Source: Rhyacichthys aspro
Lineage: Eukaryota; Chordata; Actinopteri; Gobiiformes; Rhyacichthyidae
Length of the DNA: 64,000 bases
Assembly (NCBI GenBank): GCA_036850595.1
Contig: CM072152.1
Location: 23,573,179 to 23,637,178 of the forward strand
Reading direction: 5' to 3'
A program made the translations under genes and the position numbers. Shown here piece by piece: positions 39,901 through 53,400 of this stretch; position 1 is the first letter of the stretch, and each line of letters begins with the position of its first letter. The notes under the pieces were generated by a model. That model did no database searches. It saw only the letters and a list, made by a program, of their open reading frames with translations, and was not told the origin of the DNA.

Positions 39901-41415
39901 CACTGAACACAGGCTGGAGCTGACTGACAGGTGAAATGAGTAAAAACTGTACAAGCAGGGGGCACATGAATGAGAATGAAAGGTAGAGTTAAATAGTGAA
40001 GCTGCAGAGATAATTGCGATTGTAGTGCTTTTAACAGTGAGATGGTTGGACAAAGAACAAAGAGTGCACTTGACCTGCAACAGGAACACAACAGGGCAAA
40101 AACTAGGGGCTATTAATTCACTCAGTTCATGACTTTAGGGGAAAAATAATGTTTCCCACTGAGCCAGGAGTTCAGAAAAGGGACAACACAGTGTAATTTA
40201 AAAGAGCTATGTGTTTGCTTTCAATTATATGTCCTGTTTTTATAAAGTTATGTTTTAGGAAAGATGAAAGAAGTCATAAGAAAATAAAAGATACTGGTAT
40301 TAGATGACTAGCACCCAAACTAATGAGGGCAGTCTACACATAAAAGCCTAAAACTCTGGATTTCGTATAGTTTTAATGATCTTTGGCTTCTTAACTCTTT
40401 ACTACGGTGGCCCAGCGAGCTCATAACACAAAACAAACAAACAAAACAAGAGCTCATAACACAAAAAACAAACAAAACAAGAGCTCATAACACAAAACAA
40501 ACAAACAAAACAATTCAAAAAAGGTCACAAGAAAGTGAAAATTCAGAATAAATTGTGGTTTAATGCTGTTTTCTTGCTGCAGGAGCAGTATGTGTTTGTT
40601 CACGACGCCATCTTGGAGGCGTGTCTCTGCGGGAACACGGCCATCCCGGTTTGTGAGTTCAGAGCCATTTACTACAACATCAGCAGACTGGACCCTCAGA
40701 CCAACTCCAGCCAGATCAAAGACGAGTTCCAGGTCAGACTTTTGGTTTTGGTGTAGTTTAAGTTTCAAGTTGTAGTGCCATAATGATGAACTGACGCTTA
40801 AATTTTAACGTTTAACAGTTTTAATATAACAAGAAACTTCACTCTGTTCGTTTTATGTTTAGACACTGAACATAGTGACCCCTAGAGTCCGTCCCGAAGA
40901 CTGCAGCGTGGGGTTGTTACCGAGAAACCACGACAAGAACCGCAGCATGGACGTCCTGTCTGCGGACCGCTGCCTGCCTTTCCTCATATCTGTCGACGGG
41001 GAGAGCTCCAATTACATCAACGCTGCCTTAATGGACGTAAGTGCGGTTTTACCAACATTTACACCACTATTTATGTTTAGATGTAGAATTAAACAGATCT
41101 ACAGGTAAAACTTAGGGCCATTTTACTGTTTTTGTCGGAGTAACAATGACTGAATGTGCCCGAGTCATTCACAGATTAAGCTTTTTGTAATTTGTAACCA
41201 ATTAAAATGTAATAAGAAAGTTAGCAAGCAGGTTAATAGCATACAATCATGACCATATTGGATGGCAAACTCTTCCTTTACGAGTAGCAAAAGTAAATCT
41301 CATAAACAACTATAGCTTCATTTCCACTGAAGGTACAGTACAGACTGGATCAGAACGGGTTCGTTTTCAATTACTAAAGGAGGTCTGAGGCTTTTGCCCA
41401 TTCATTTATTTATTT

Positions 41416-41452
<37 letters not shown>

Positions 41453-44400
41453 ATTATGATTCCCTAAAATGTTAATAATTTGTGAGGCGTTCTAAGTGTA
41501 ATGTTCATAAATCTAGGAATAAACTGTAAAATAAACACTGATAGGACACTTATAGTTACATAATTGCTTGCATATTGTTCTGTTTATTCCCAAATTTTAT
41601 ATAATAGACTTTTGCTCCGTAAAATAAACCATATAATTGTTTAGATTAGTCCATACCATCACAGTCTTTGAGCTCATTATGGTCTAGACTTGCTCTAAAA
41701 GTGTCATGAGGCACTTTAGGTTTGATTTTAAACTTTAAAGTGAACATTTAAAGGATGCATTGCACATGTTGATCCCAAAACCTGGACATTTTTGATGCAG
41801 CGTTCATTAAAAATCAATGTATAAAATGAATCTTGGATAGATTTTGTTCTTCTTTAACATTTTGCTCTTGGACTAAACCTTGTTAAAATGTCTCACTGTT
41901 GAATTGCTTATTATTTTCTACTATTTATTTCTCGTCAGAGCCACAAACAGCCTGCAGCCTTCATCGTTACCCAGCATCCTTTGCCAAACACCATGGGCGA
42001 CTTCTGGAGGCTGGTGTTCGACTACAACTGCTCGTCTATTGTAATGCTGAATGAGATGGACGCGGCGCAGGTAAAAACTGGCTCTAATGCTGCAGGGATG
42101 GCTTTAAGTTCAGAAAAACAGCAGACACTTAAGAGTCTGGAGCTGACACATCGACTGTAACGTCAGCGCTCGGATCGATGCCACGCACGCCGCTTTATGA
42201 ATGAGAATTTGTATCGACAGGCCCTGACTTTGCACCAACACGGAGGAACTTTTATTTATACTCAACAAGAATAAACTCTCAAACCTAAAGGAAAGTTTTA
42301 GCTCCACTTAAAGCAGCTCCACGTTGTGTATATGTTACAAATAGACTGATCACTCCATTGAAAAGTAAGGCTGGTTAATGTTTTGTTGGATCAATATGAG
42401 ACTTTACTATAATTATAAGTTCAGTGATTAATCTGGGGTTTCAATAACAAGCAGCTTATCCAAACAAGCTTTATTCATCCAATTTTTTCTCCATAAAACC
42501 ATTTTAATTGCAATGGAGTGTAAATAAAAACTGTTCCAAATGTATATACTGTATAGTGTTAGTTCATTCAGTTTAACAAAAGCATCTTTTCTTATTCCAA
42601 AGCTAAATAGAAATGGGCTTCACAATACAGTTTTTCTTTTGTTTTGTTGTCGTTTTTTTTAATAAATACATTACATTTTGTCCACTTTAAACTTGTTAAA
42701 GCTGGTCCCATCTCTTTCAAATGGAAGGCAATATATATTTGTAATCCTTAAACCCTGTGTTTTGAAATCAAGTATATAAAGCAAATGTGTTCTTATGTAT
42801 TTATCTTAACACGCTATGATTTAATTTGATTTATCTGACTTTTTGCTGGATCTCCGCTGTATGTATACGTCAGTTATAATGCATCAAACTATCACAATCG
42901 CAAATATTTGTTATATGTCTGTAATAAGCCTGGATAAATGTTTGTTTTAAGTAGTGTTTCCATGTCTCCTGTGCAGTTATGTATGCAGTACTGGCCAGAG
43001 AAGAGTTCGTGTTGCTACGGACCCATTCAAGTGGAGTTTATTTCGGCGGACATCGATGAAGATATCATCAACCGCATCTTCAGGATCTGCAACATGGCCA
43101 GGGTACGTCATTTACAGCGTTTTTAAGGCTTAATTTGCAGTTCAATTGGATGTTGTGAACTAATATTTGGGCCTCAAGGTTCCACCAGAGCAGAACTAAT
43201 GTCACACCCTCTAAATAAGACCTGTGCTAGTTTTCTGTCAGCAATTCTCCACAAAATCACCCACGAAAACATGAAATGGACAAACTGTCATGGAGTGCCG
43301 TGTTTCCAAAGTGTACCTCGTTTAAATTGTGCTATTGGGACAGAAATGTTTCTTGCTCCGTTCTCTTCGGGACGTATAAATAACATGACATTTTGACCTA
43401 TATTTGAAGCCTTACAGTGGAGGAATACACCCAGGAACACAGTGTAACAACAGGAGAGGCATTTCTCATTGAACCTGACCTTTTCCATTTCCTCTGAGCA
43501 GCAGCTTGTTCAATGATACCGAAGCAAACCGACTGAATCAGCTCCGTGCGGCTGGTGTGCGCCCCTCAGAGAGAGCGCCGTGATGGGACAGTGGGAAGTG
43601 GTTCAATAAAAACAAACCAATCTCTGAGGAAATGTCTCGCTCTTTCAACTTTTTCTGCAAATACGAGAGACGTGCACCGATAATGACATTTGAAATATAA
43701 TCAAAATGTATCGTCACGAGTTACGTTAACGTTATAAAAGGGTAAATGTGACAGTAGGTTACATTATTTAAGGATCTTTGAAGCAAAAATAAAGCAACAT
43801 GGCAGCTTTTCATAATAATAATTTGACCTTAAAGTTCCTGCATGTGTTTGTCCCAAAAAAAGGCCGAAAATTGATTAAATTCAGTCACAGTTCTTCGTTA
43901 AAAGCCCTCTGTCCCGCTCTAATCTGGTGGAGTGGATACTGTTAAATATGTCTGGCCCGTTGTTGGACGTCCCAGAGATGACTGGTCCCATGTGTGACCC
44001 TGTCCCGACCCACGGACCCCTCTTTAACCCCAGTTCCTCTCACTCACATGAACTGTTCCTGCTGAGATTATCATGGGCTATTTTCATTTTAATTCATTTA
44101 TAAACATGATGGAGTATTTGTCAATGTACATATTAAATAACTGTCCTGTCCTTGTTGATAATTGTTCTGTGGTTCTCCCTGAAGATTTCTTTTGGGGTCA
44201 GGGGTGTTGTCTTGTACAGTCTGTTCATCTATTTGCTGCTCTGTCTTTGTAAAGCCCTTTGAGGCATTTTTTCTTGTGATATTGAGCTATAAAAATAAAA
44301 AAACATTGAGGTATTTAGGGATAAGATCAGATAAAATGTATTAATAGAGGTGGAAATCAAGTTTCATTCTAATATGGTGATCTTTCTCCACATTTTCAAT

Positions 44401-47400
44401 AGTTTACAGTCTGTACATTGTAACACGAGACTTTTTTCTTATGCACAAGGCTTGATTGTCTTAATGCTGCTCAGTATCAATCAATATCAAAGTCAATGTC
44501 AATCACAAACTGAACAAAAGGATAACGAAGGAAATGGGCAAATCCATGTTTTGGCTTTAAACAAGTAAATGATGTTTTGTGAAAATGGAAAATTTTAAAC
44601 TTAAAACAAAAGTAAACCAGGTTTTCATTTGTAAAGAATTGACTTTACGGCAGCAGACTCGTCTAAAACATTGATTCAAGAGGCTGTACATGACTTTTTC
44701 CTTCTGTTTTCACCTTTCGTTCTTCCATTTCCGCTCCTTTTGCCTTTCCTCGTCACTCCGTTCCCATCTCATTTTCCCAGCCACCCATGACGCCACTTCT
44801 CAACCAGCGGCCTGTCGTCGAGGTGCTTCTGTCGCCGTTATAGTGAACTCCCCTCTCTTTCTCCTGCTGTGTCTGCGGCTCTGGCCCTCTCTCCGTCCTC
44901 CTCACACCCATCACTAGCGTAGCGTGAAATGGCTCATATCATCAGCACAACAGCACATCTCGCTCGGTGAGAGCCGCTCCGACCCGGCTCGCCGCGTACC
45001 GCCGGGCGCTAAGCCGTCAAACGGAGAGCGGAAAAGTGATAGAGTAGACGGAGGGAAGGAATAAAAAGGAATGAGGAGTGGATGGGGAAGTTAGAGGAGT
45101 CTGTCACAGAGAAAACACATGAGGTAAATAAAGCCTGAGGGAAACGCTAACATTAGGGAAAGATTTAAATAGGAGTCCATCCGAACTGAGAAAAACAAAC
45201 ATTACACAGCACTTCCTTCAAGATTTGAACTAGAAGAATCAAAATATGTATGATTTTGTTGTTGTGGCTAACTTTGTGTCATTTATTCTGCAGTTAGCAT
45301 TGCATTTAGTCATTAATCAAAGCAGTCTGACCATTAGCTTATTTATCTTTAAGCTGCAGCACCTGATTTTGTTTTTGCGTAGTAACCTTTCCTGTTTTTT
45401 TAATTTTAAAAACGGTAAAACCAGACCATTTTTTCACCACAAAATACGTCACATTAAATTGAAGTTTAGAGCTTTACCTGAAACTTTTATCTTTGGAGTT
45501 TACCGTTGTCACCATCGCGAAAAACATGAATCCATGTTTCATTTGTTACATGTTTCTCTGTTTTTATCTTTTTTGAGCTGTTTCTGTGTAAAATAAGACA
45601 TATTTTCAACAGAATAACCCATTTCCTTTGTTTATTTCCTTGTTCCTTCGTTGTTGACATCAGTGTCGACCAATGGGAGCGCTCCTTTTTACCTGAAGTG
45701 AGCTGTGATTGGTCAAAATCCTGCTGTGGACTGATCATTCTCATCTATTAAAATCCTTAGAGCCACAGTAACAAATGGAGAACATGCTAACTCCACATAA
45801 AGGCCATATAAAAGCCATTCAACCCTTATTTCATCCTCATTTTTTCTTTAACTCTGTTACTTTGAACATCTTCTTTGCTTGATTCAAAAGCCGCTGGTTC
45901 AAAAGCATCTCTTAATCCACCCAGAGGCCTCAAACCGAGTCAGAGTGAGGCAGATAAATGAGCATGTGTAGCATCAGAGTGAATCAGTCAGAGTTGTACC
46001 GAGTGGATGGATGCCAACTGCTTTAGGCCCAAATGACTGAAAAAAAAAACCCCATTGTGTTTGGGGTAAAATTGAATTAACATTATAAGATGCCTTGTTT
46101 TCTGAGTCAATCCAATTTGTTTCAATACACACTGAGTCCAAATGGGAACTGATTACTGCGCTCCAGCCTGCTAATACATCAATACACTTTTATCATCGGA
46201 GAGAAAAAGAGAATGAATTGTTACACGCTGAGACGGTAATGAATGAGACGTTTGAAGAGGCGCAGATCGGAGCTGTACTGTCAGAATATAGATTCATTTA
46301 ACACTAATGAATAAAAACGTCTTATGTTATGTCACGTTATAGATTTACTGCGCAAACATCTTCACTGACAACATCAAATCCTTGTTCTTTGAGTTTTCCA
46401 GTTTATTTAGTGGACATTTTGCATAAAACATGAAGCCATTTGCCCAGAGGCAGTAAAAGACATTTATGAGCAGCTTTGAAACTTGTTTGTTGGGAATAAA
46501 TTAAAAATGATCAAGTAATCTAACCTTAAAGTCATTTTATCTTTGATTTTTTTTTAAATATTAACACTGATGAACCCACAGGATAAGCACATTTCACAAA
46601 GCATTTATTTTTTATTTTAAAGTTGAATTATTAAGATGTAACTATGATCCGTGCTTGATCAAGATCTGTCAAGTTCTTTAAATGTTTTACTCTGTAATAA
46701 AAAAGGTCAGATGAAAACATTTACTTTTTCATCGCCAATATGTATATAAAACAACCATATGTGTTTTATGCATTTTTCTGTTCTTTTAATTTATTTATAT
46801 TCATTTTTTTCCTTTTTATTATTAATCTTACTACTGCCATTCTAATTTGATTCAGTCATTTTTTCATTTTCATTTTTTCAATCTTATATTAAACTAAAAT
46901 AAAAAATCTCGTCATAAATAAGTAAGTATTTCCAAATATGAATAATCTGTGTCTTGACTTTCCTGAAGCATACAATCCAGCCATTTTTACAGAAGAATTA
47001 GACCTGAGTTTGACCAAAAGACCAAAACTTTAGTGAGAAAACTGATTCAAGATGAAGACAATGGAAGGATCAGAAACAAGAGATTACAACCAACAACAAA
47101 TGAAAAATATTTAAATATATAATAAGGACAAATAAAGCAGTTGTGGTCTTGTCTGGTGTTGGTTTCTGTGTCAAAGACTGAGAAAGATGAGGAAAATACA
47201 AACAATAATGTAACTAAATGTTGTGAAGAGTACATTTAGACCAGTGTGGACCTCAGTACTAACCGTGTCCGTCCCGTGTCTGTCCCGTGTCTGTCCCGTG
47301 TCCAGCCACAGGACGGGTATCGCCTGGTGCAGCACTTCCAGTTCATCGGCTGGCCCGCCTACAGGGACACGCCCCTCTCCAAGCGCTCCATCCTGCAGCT

Positions 47401-50400
47401 GGTGCGGAGGTTGGCCAAGTGGCAGGAGCAGTACGACGGAGGCGACGGCCGGACTGTGGTGCACTGTCTGTGAGTCCAACAAGTCCCAACATTTACTCCC
47501 TTTAAATATTTACTCTTTCTGTCGATGTTTGGACACACCTCTGCTTTTCAAATGTTAGGAGAAAAGAGGTGGTTTTACTCAGAATAAATAGCTTTTGAAT
47601 ATGAATGAGTGACATTTTTACACAAAAGTAATGGTGCAAACCCATAAAATCATATATAACACAAAAGACTGCTTCGTTTTCCTAAACATAAAAGTCATTT
47701 AAACTGTTCATCTTCATTTATCTTACTCAAAAAAACGCTTCAAACTTAAAAAAACACAATAAATATGCCGTTATTCATAATATTACAACAACATTTTACG
47801 TTATTTCTTGTAAACTTTTTTATTTTTATTGTCCACATTTCTACAAACTGTACACAATGATTGATCACAATTTGAGTAAATAATAGAAAATAATGCCACA
47901 AACTTCAAAAACACAATAAAATATGCCTTTATTCGTAACATTACAACAACATTTTACGTTATTCCTTGTAAACTCTTTTATTTTTATTGTCCACATTTCT
48001 ACAAACGTTACACAGACGGGAAACGATTTGAGTAAATAATAGAAAATAATACCACAAAATTCAAAAATTAAATAAATATGCCTTTATTTATATATTACAA
48101 CAACATTTTACGTGATTTCTTGTAAACTTTTTTATTTTTATTGTCCACATTTCTGCACACATTACACTGACGGGACACAATTTGAGTAAATAATAGAAAA
48201 TAATGCCACAAACTTCAAAAACACAATAAATATGCCTTTATTTATATATTACAATAACATTTTACATGATTTCTCGTAAACTTTTTTATTTTCCTCGTCA
48301 ACATTTCTGCAAACTTTACACTGACGGGACAAAATTTAAGTAAATAATAGAAATAATGCCACAAAAACACAATAAATATGCCTTTATTCGTAACATTACA
48401 ACAACATTTTACATGATTTCTCGTAAACTGTTATTTTTATTGTCCACATTTCTGCAAGCATTACACTGACGGGACACAATTTGAGTAAATAATGGAAAAT
48501 AAAGCAAAAAACGTCAAAAACAAAATAAAATATGCCTTTATTTGTAACATTACAATTTTACATGATTTCTCACAAACTTTTTTATTTTCCTCGTCCACAT
48601 TTCTGCAAACATTACACAGACGGGACACAATTTGAGTAAATAATAGAAAATAATGCCACAAACTTCAAAAACACAATAAATATGCCTTTATTCATAACAT
48701 TACAACAACATTTTACATGATTTCTTGTAAACTGTTTTATTTTTATTGTCCACATTTCTACAAACATTACACTGACGGGACACAATTTGAGTAAATAATA
48801 GAAATAATACCACAAAAACACAATAAAATATGCCTTTATTCGTAATATTACAATAACATTTTACATGATTTCTCGTACACTTTTTTATTTTCCTCGTCCA
48901 CATTTCTGCAAACATTACACAGATGGGACAGAATTTGAGTAAATAATGAAAAATAAAGCAAAAAACGTCAAAAACACAATAAAATACGCCTTTATTCGTA
49001 ACATTACAATAACATTTTACATGATTTCTTGTAAACTTTTTTATTTTTATTGTCCATATTTCTACAAACATTACACCGACAGGACACAGTGTGAGTTATA
49101 GGAAGTGTGTGAGTCCAGAGAGAATATAGAGTCCACTGTGAAGATAAACCCGAGACAGAAACAGCTGTTGGTCTCCGTGATAAAGGACGTCCGGCTCAAA
49201 AGGACGCCACACACAGACTTTGGGAAAAACAAACGGCGCCGTACAGTGCTTTACCGTGATATATGTGGCTGAGGTGACTAATCTCCCTCGTGTGGTCATT
49301 CCTCCGTGTTTTATTTGCCCTCGCGGGTGTCAAACACTGTCAGATAAATGTTGCCTCTGTTTGTTCAGTGTAACTGCAGAAATCTGTCATCTCAGCTAAA
49401 CGTGCCTTTAAAGAAAAACAAAAAAACCTTTAATATCAAATCTAAAAACCAGACAAACTATTTTAAATGATTAATACACATGCACTTACACTTTTATATG
49501 ACATTTAGATTGAAGAATGAAGTTATAGATACAGGTTATTTATATAAGTTGATAATTTATTACCACAAATATACAGTAATTTTGCTTACTTTTCGTCTAA
49601 AATGTGAAAAAATCACTGCTGAACTGTTTACTATTTACACAGAGATTTAATTTTACCATTATTCATTGTTTTTAGCTCTATTTTTTTATACTGGAGACAA
49701 AATGGAGGGTTTTAAGCTCAATTTTAAATAATATAACTTCTTTATAAGCTCTATCACCTCTTTTTTTTGTTATATATTTTGTATAATCATCTTTATGAGT
49801 CATGTCGGATCTTCTCTGAATAAAGGATGAAGAAATTATGATTTTTTTTAACGTATTTTTATGTCTCCTAGTAATAAAGATGTAATGTTAGCTGCTAGAT
49901 GTATTTTATATTTGTAAGAACAACATAAAAGCTCAAATTAAACAATACGGGGCACTTACGCTTGATTTAAAGACCATTTTCTCAAAAACCGACACTGTTT
50001 TTTGGGTTAAACTGTAAAGAGTAAAAGACTATTTTTTATATGATGTAAAAAATGATTATTATATGAGAGATAAAACAATCAATTAGCTGAACATAACATT
50101 AGCCTGACACATATTGAGTCTCATACATTTGATTTTACTGTTTATTCCTGGTTCAAAGTCACATGTGACATAGTGAGGTAGATAAGTAACACAGTGGAGG
50201 ACAGTAGAGTATAAAATAAGACTTTTCATTTACATTTTTGACCAATCACAACAACAGAGATGCTAAAATGATGCATTTGAGAGAAAATACAGTTTATGAA
50301 AATGGAAGCAACACATTTCTAATCAATAAATGAGCTTAATTGTGGGAATAAGAAAAGACAAAACCAACAAAACGCCTCGGTATTAAATCCAATTAAATCT

Positions 50401-53400
50401 CATATGACGGTAATTGAATGTATTATATGTTGAAACACATGATTAGCTCCAAATTAGCAGAGCCGACATCTGAACAAAAATCCTTTAAACACATTGAATA
50501 GTTTCGTGTGTGTTTCTTCACAAACTGAGCCGCTGTGTGAGGTTTGTGCAGAACCAATGAGGCTTTTAATTCGGGAGGGAAACAGAGGCTGTAAAATCTA
50601 TAAGGCAGAGATTACAGGGAACTTCACTAACGATAACACACTCACTAACACGAACGCAGCACGAACGCCGCCGGAGCACATCACTCATGCTCTCGTGCTC
50701 ATCCAATCAGCTCCTTCTGTCACAGCTCATTGGCCCAATCAGAATTGGCATTGATTTGTTTCTCTGAAGTTTAGCTCAGTGTTTTTTTTTTAACTGAGCA
50801 CAAGAGAAGGAGGCACTTGGGGGTGAAATCACAAATGAACAGCTAAACAAATAAACACAGATATATACTATTATATTTTCTGAGCTATTTCTTTTCATTT
50901 TATAATTTTATTCCGTGTCATTCAATGTTAAAAAAAGAAAAATGGTTGGTTTAAAGCTGTAGTGTGTAGTTTTTTTGTATCTGCGTCATTAGAAACATCA
51001 AAACGCTTCCATTTGAACATCTACGGTGGCCTTACAGGGACATGTCTATGATGTCTATGAGCAGCAAATCCATTAGAAAAAGGTCACATGATGAGTTTAT
51101 ATTGTTAAATAAAATCAGTTTGAGTCATAGACGTCCTAAACCAACATGAAACATACTTTTTCTGCTGCTGTTTCACCAAAATACACAGCAACAAAGATGA
51201 TTTTTGAATGAATTTATACTCTACTGAGAATATAGTTTTGACTAATGTGTTACAGGAAGGATTAATGACAATAAATCTCACAATTATGCGATCAAAGATG
51301 GACTCTAACTCAATTCTGACAGTGTCCAACATTACTTCTTTTTCTCAGGACATAAAGACTAATAATAAATAAATAAATAAATAAATTCAGCCATACACAA
51401 TTAAAAAACAGTACTTTAAATGGCACAAATGTGAAACTTTACTTATAGTTATATGTTATGTGTTGCTATGTCATATTTATGTTAATGTACATTTACATTT
51501 TTTAGCCTGTTGATGATTTTTTTGTTTAAAGCATCATTTTATTTTTTGTTATTTTTTGTATTTCATGTAATTTTTAGTGCCATTTTATATTTTTAGTGTT
51601 ACATTATCTAATTTTCTCAGCACATAAAGACACTGCTCTAGACCAGAGTTGAATCTGTTGGTCGTTTCATTCATGAAAAATAATGAGAAATAATCACACG
51701 AGACATAAAAACTCTACTTTAGACGAGGCTTTACACACAAATCTGAAAGTTTACAATCGGCGAGCAACATAAAGTATAATTTAAGCCTGAGTAGAAGTGA
51801 GTGACAGAGGCTCGTGGCTAAAGACGGCTACAGGGGCTAATCAGAGTCTGCCATTGATTCGACACACTCAGTAATGCCACAGATAAAAGAAACACGATGG
51901 TCCAATCAGTGCCGGGGCAGAATGGATTATCCTCTGCTCTTCACTGAAGCTGCAGGTTGGAGTCTGATGGCTCTTTAATGCTGAGCACATGTCTCATTTT
52001 CAACAAATCACACTGGCAAAAGCTGTGAGGAGCCACACAATCTGTCCCAGGCTTATTTATCTCAAGCCTGATAAATATGTATTTTACATGGAGCATACAG
52101 ACACCAATATGGAGCTGTTTGACTCACAGGATTCGACAGAAAACAACCGCAGCGTGACACCGTTTATGTCCCGACGGATTTCAGAGGAATCACATTCAGA
52201 TTCCTGTATCTCTATTGAAAGTGATCAAAAAATAAATAAATAAATGTACAGACGGCAGTATCCATCCAGACTTCATGTTGATATTTACATACAGTTTTGA
52301 ATCATGTTTACATTGTCAGGTTCAAGACTTGTTTTTGTGCACATTTCTATTATTAAACTTATATTTAAAGCAGCAGAAATCTCCTGTCAGCTTCCTAACC
52401 TTAAACACGCTTCACTTTGCTCTCCTTTTCTGTTTTTCTGTGTAAATAACTCTGGAATAGACACTTCCCTGTAAGATTTTGCTGTAGACCACCTTTTTAT
52501 GAGCTTAAAATAAGATGTACTTTATTAATACTTAATGAATCTGTGGCTGAATAAACCTCCCACTTCTCAGTTCATCGTGAGACTGTCCAGTTCCAGTCCG
52601 ACACGTTTTATCTCACTGATCAGCTTCAGTTCAGTCCAGGACACATCTTTAAACAACAGTGCACTTGTTAGAACGTATTAAGTAGCTTGTTCCACTAATT
52701 TAAGTAAAGAAAGTGACACAATATTTAAATGTTAAATCAAAATGAAACTGAGAAATCACTCTGTTTTATGTGAGACTATTTACCAAGGAATGTAAATAAA
52801 ATAGCAGAGTTATAGTTTAGTATAGAGTTTATTTATTTATTATTATTTTTTATCTTTATTTATTTTTATTATTTATTTATTTATTTTATTTATTGTGTGT
52901 TTACATATTTATTATTTAATTTAATTTATTATTTTACTTTTACTTCTGATTAAAAATAAATGGTGTTCATCTTTGAATTTTGTTGCCATCTGTAAAAGAA
53001 ATATGACAATCCATTTATTTAAAAACTTACAACCTGTGTCTAACCTTTTGTTATTAGATTTATACATTAATTTAAAAAAAATTATTTATTTTAGAGATTG
53101 TATCATGCGAATAATAAAAAAGTGCACTGTCATAACAGAATTATATGATATTTAAGGACTTTCTGCTTTAGTAAAGGGTCATTTTCAAGCTTTTATTGTA
53201 ATTTCAAACATTTTCCAAATCTTTCAGAATAGCTTTTTGTGCGGTCACACTTTTTCTGTCTTAAACGCGGAGTGAGTTTACAGTGAGTCGGTTTGTGACG
53301 GCTGCCAGTCCGCTTCTCGACGCTCACATCTTTTATTCAGACTGAGTTTGGAGGATCTCAGCTGGAACCACACACTGAGGGGAAGCGTGGCGGTCTGGCT

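Larger units (their letters stand above)
38570..40582 (+). other. ptprk intron (2.0 kb) with AAGACC repeat and AAAAT array
   Basis: Contains an AAGACC-rich dispersed repeat with an AAAT/AAAAT microsatellite in it (38720-39300) and a three-unit 31-33 bp tandem repeat close to the 3' splice site (40417-40514). Nothing coding. Confidence 0.75.
43103..47305 (+). other. ptprk intron (4.2 kb)
   Basis: Phase-0 intron. It holds a LINE-like 3' tail (about 44160-44305), a CpG-dense patch (44935-45035), the second copy of an unnamed dispersed repeat (45351-45502), and an 11-bp tandem repeat forming the 3' splice site (47264-47305). No coding gene seen. Confidence 0.75.

Noticed and set aside
48461..49071. 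Minus-strand frames giving a repetitive Cys/Asn/Lys-rich peptide
   Set aside because: Produced by the 153-bp tandem array, whose unit length is about divisible by three. There is no start context or conservation to suggest translation.
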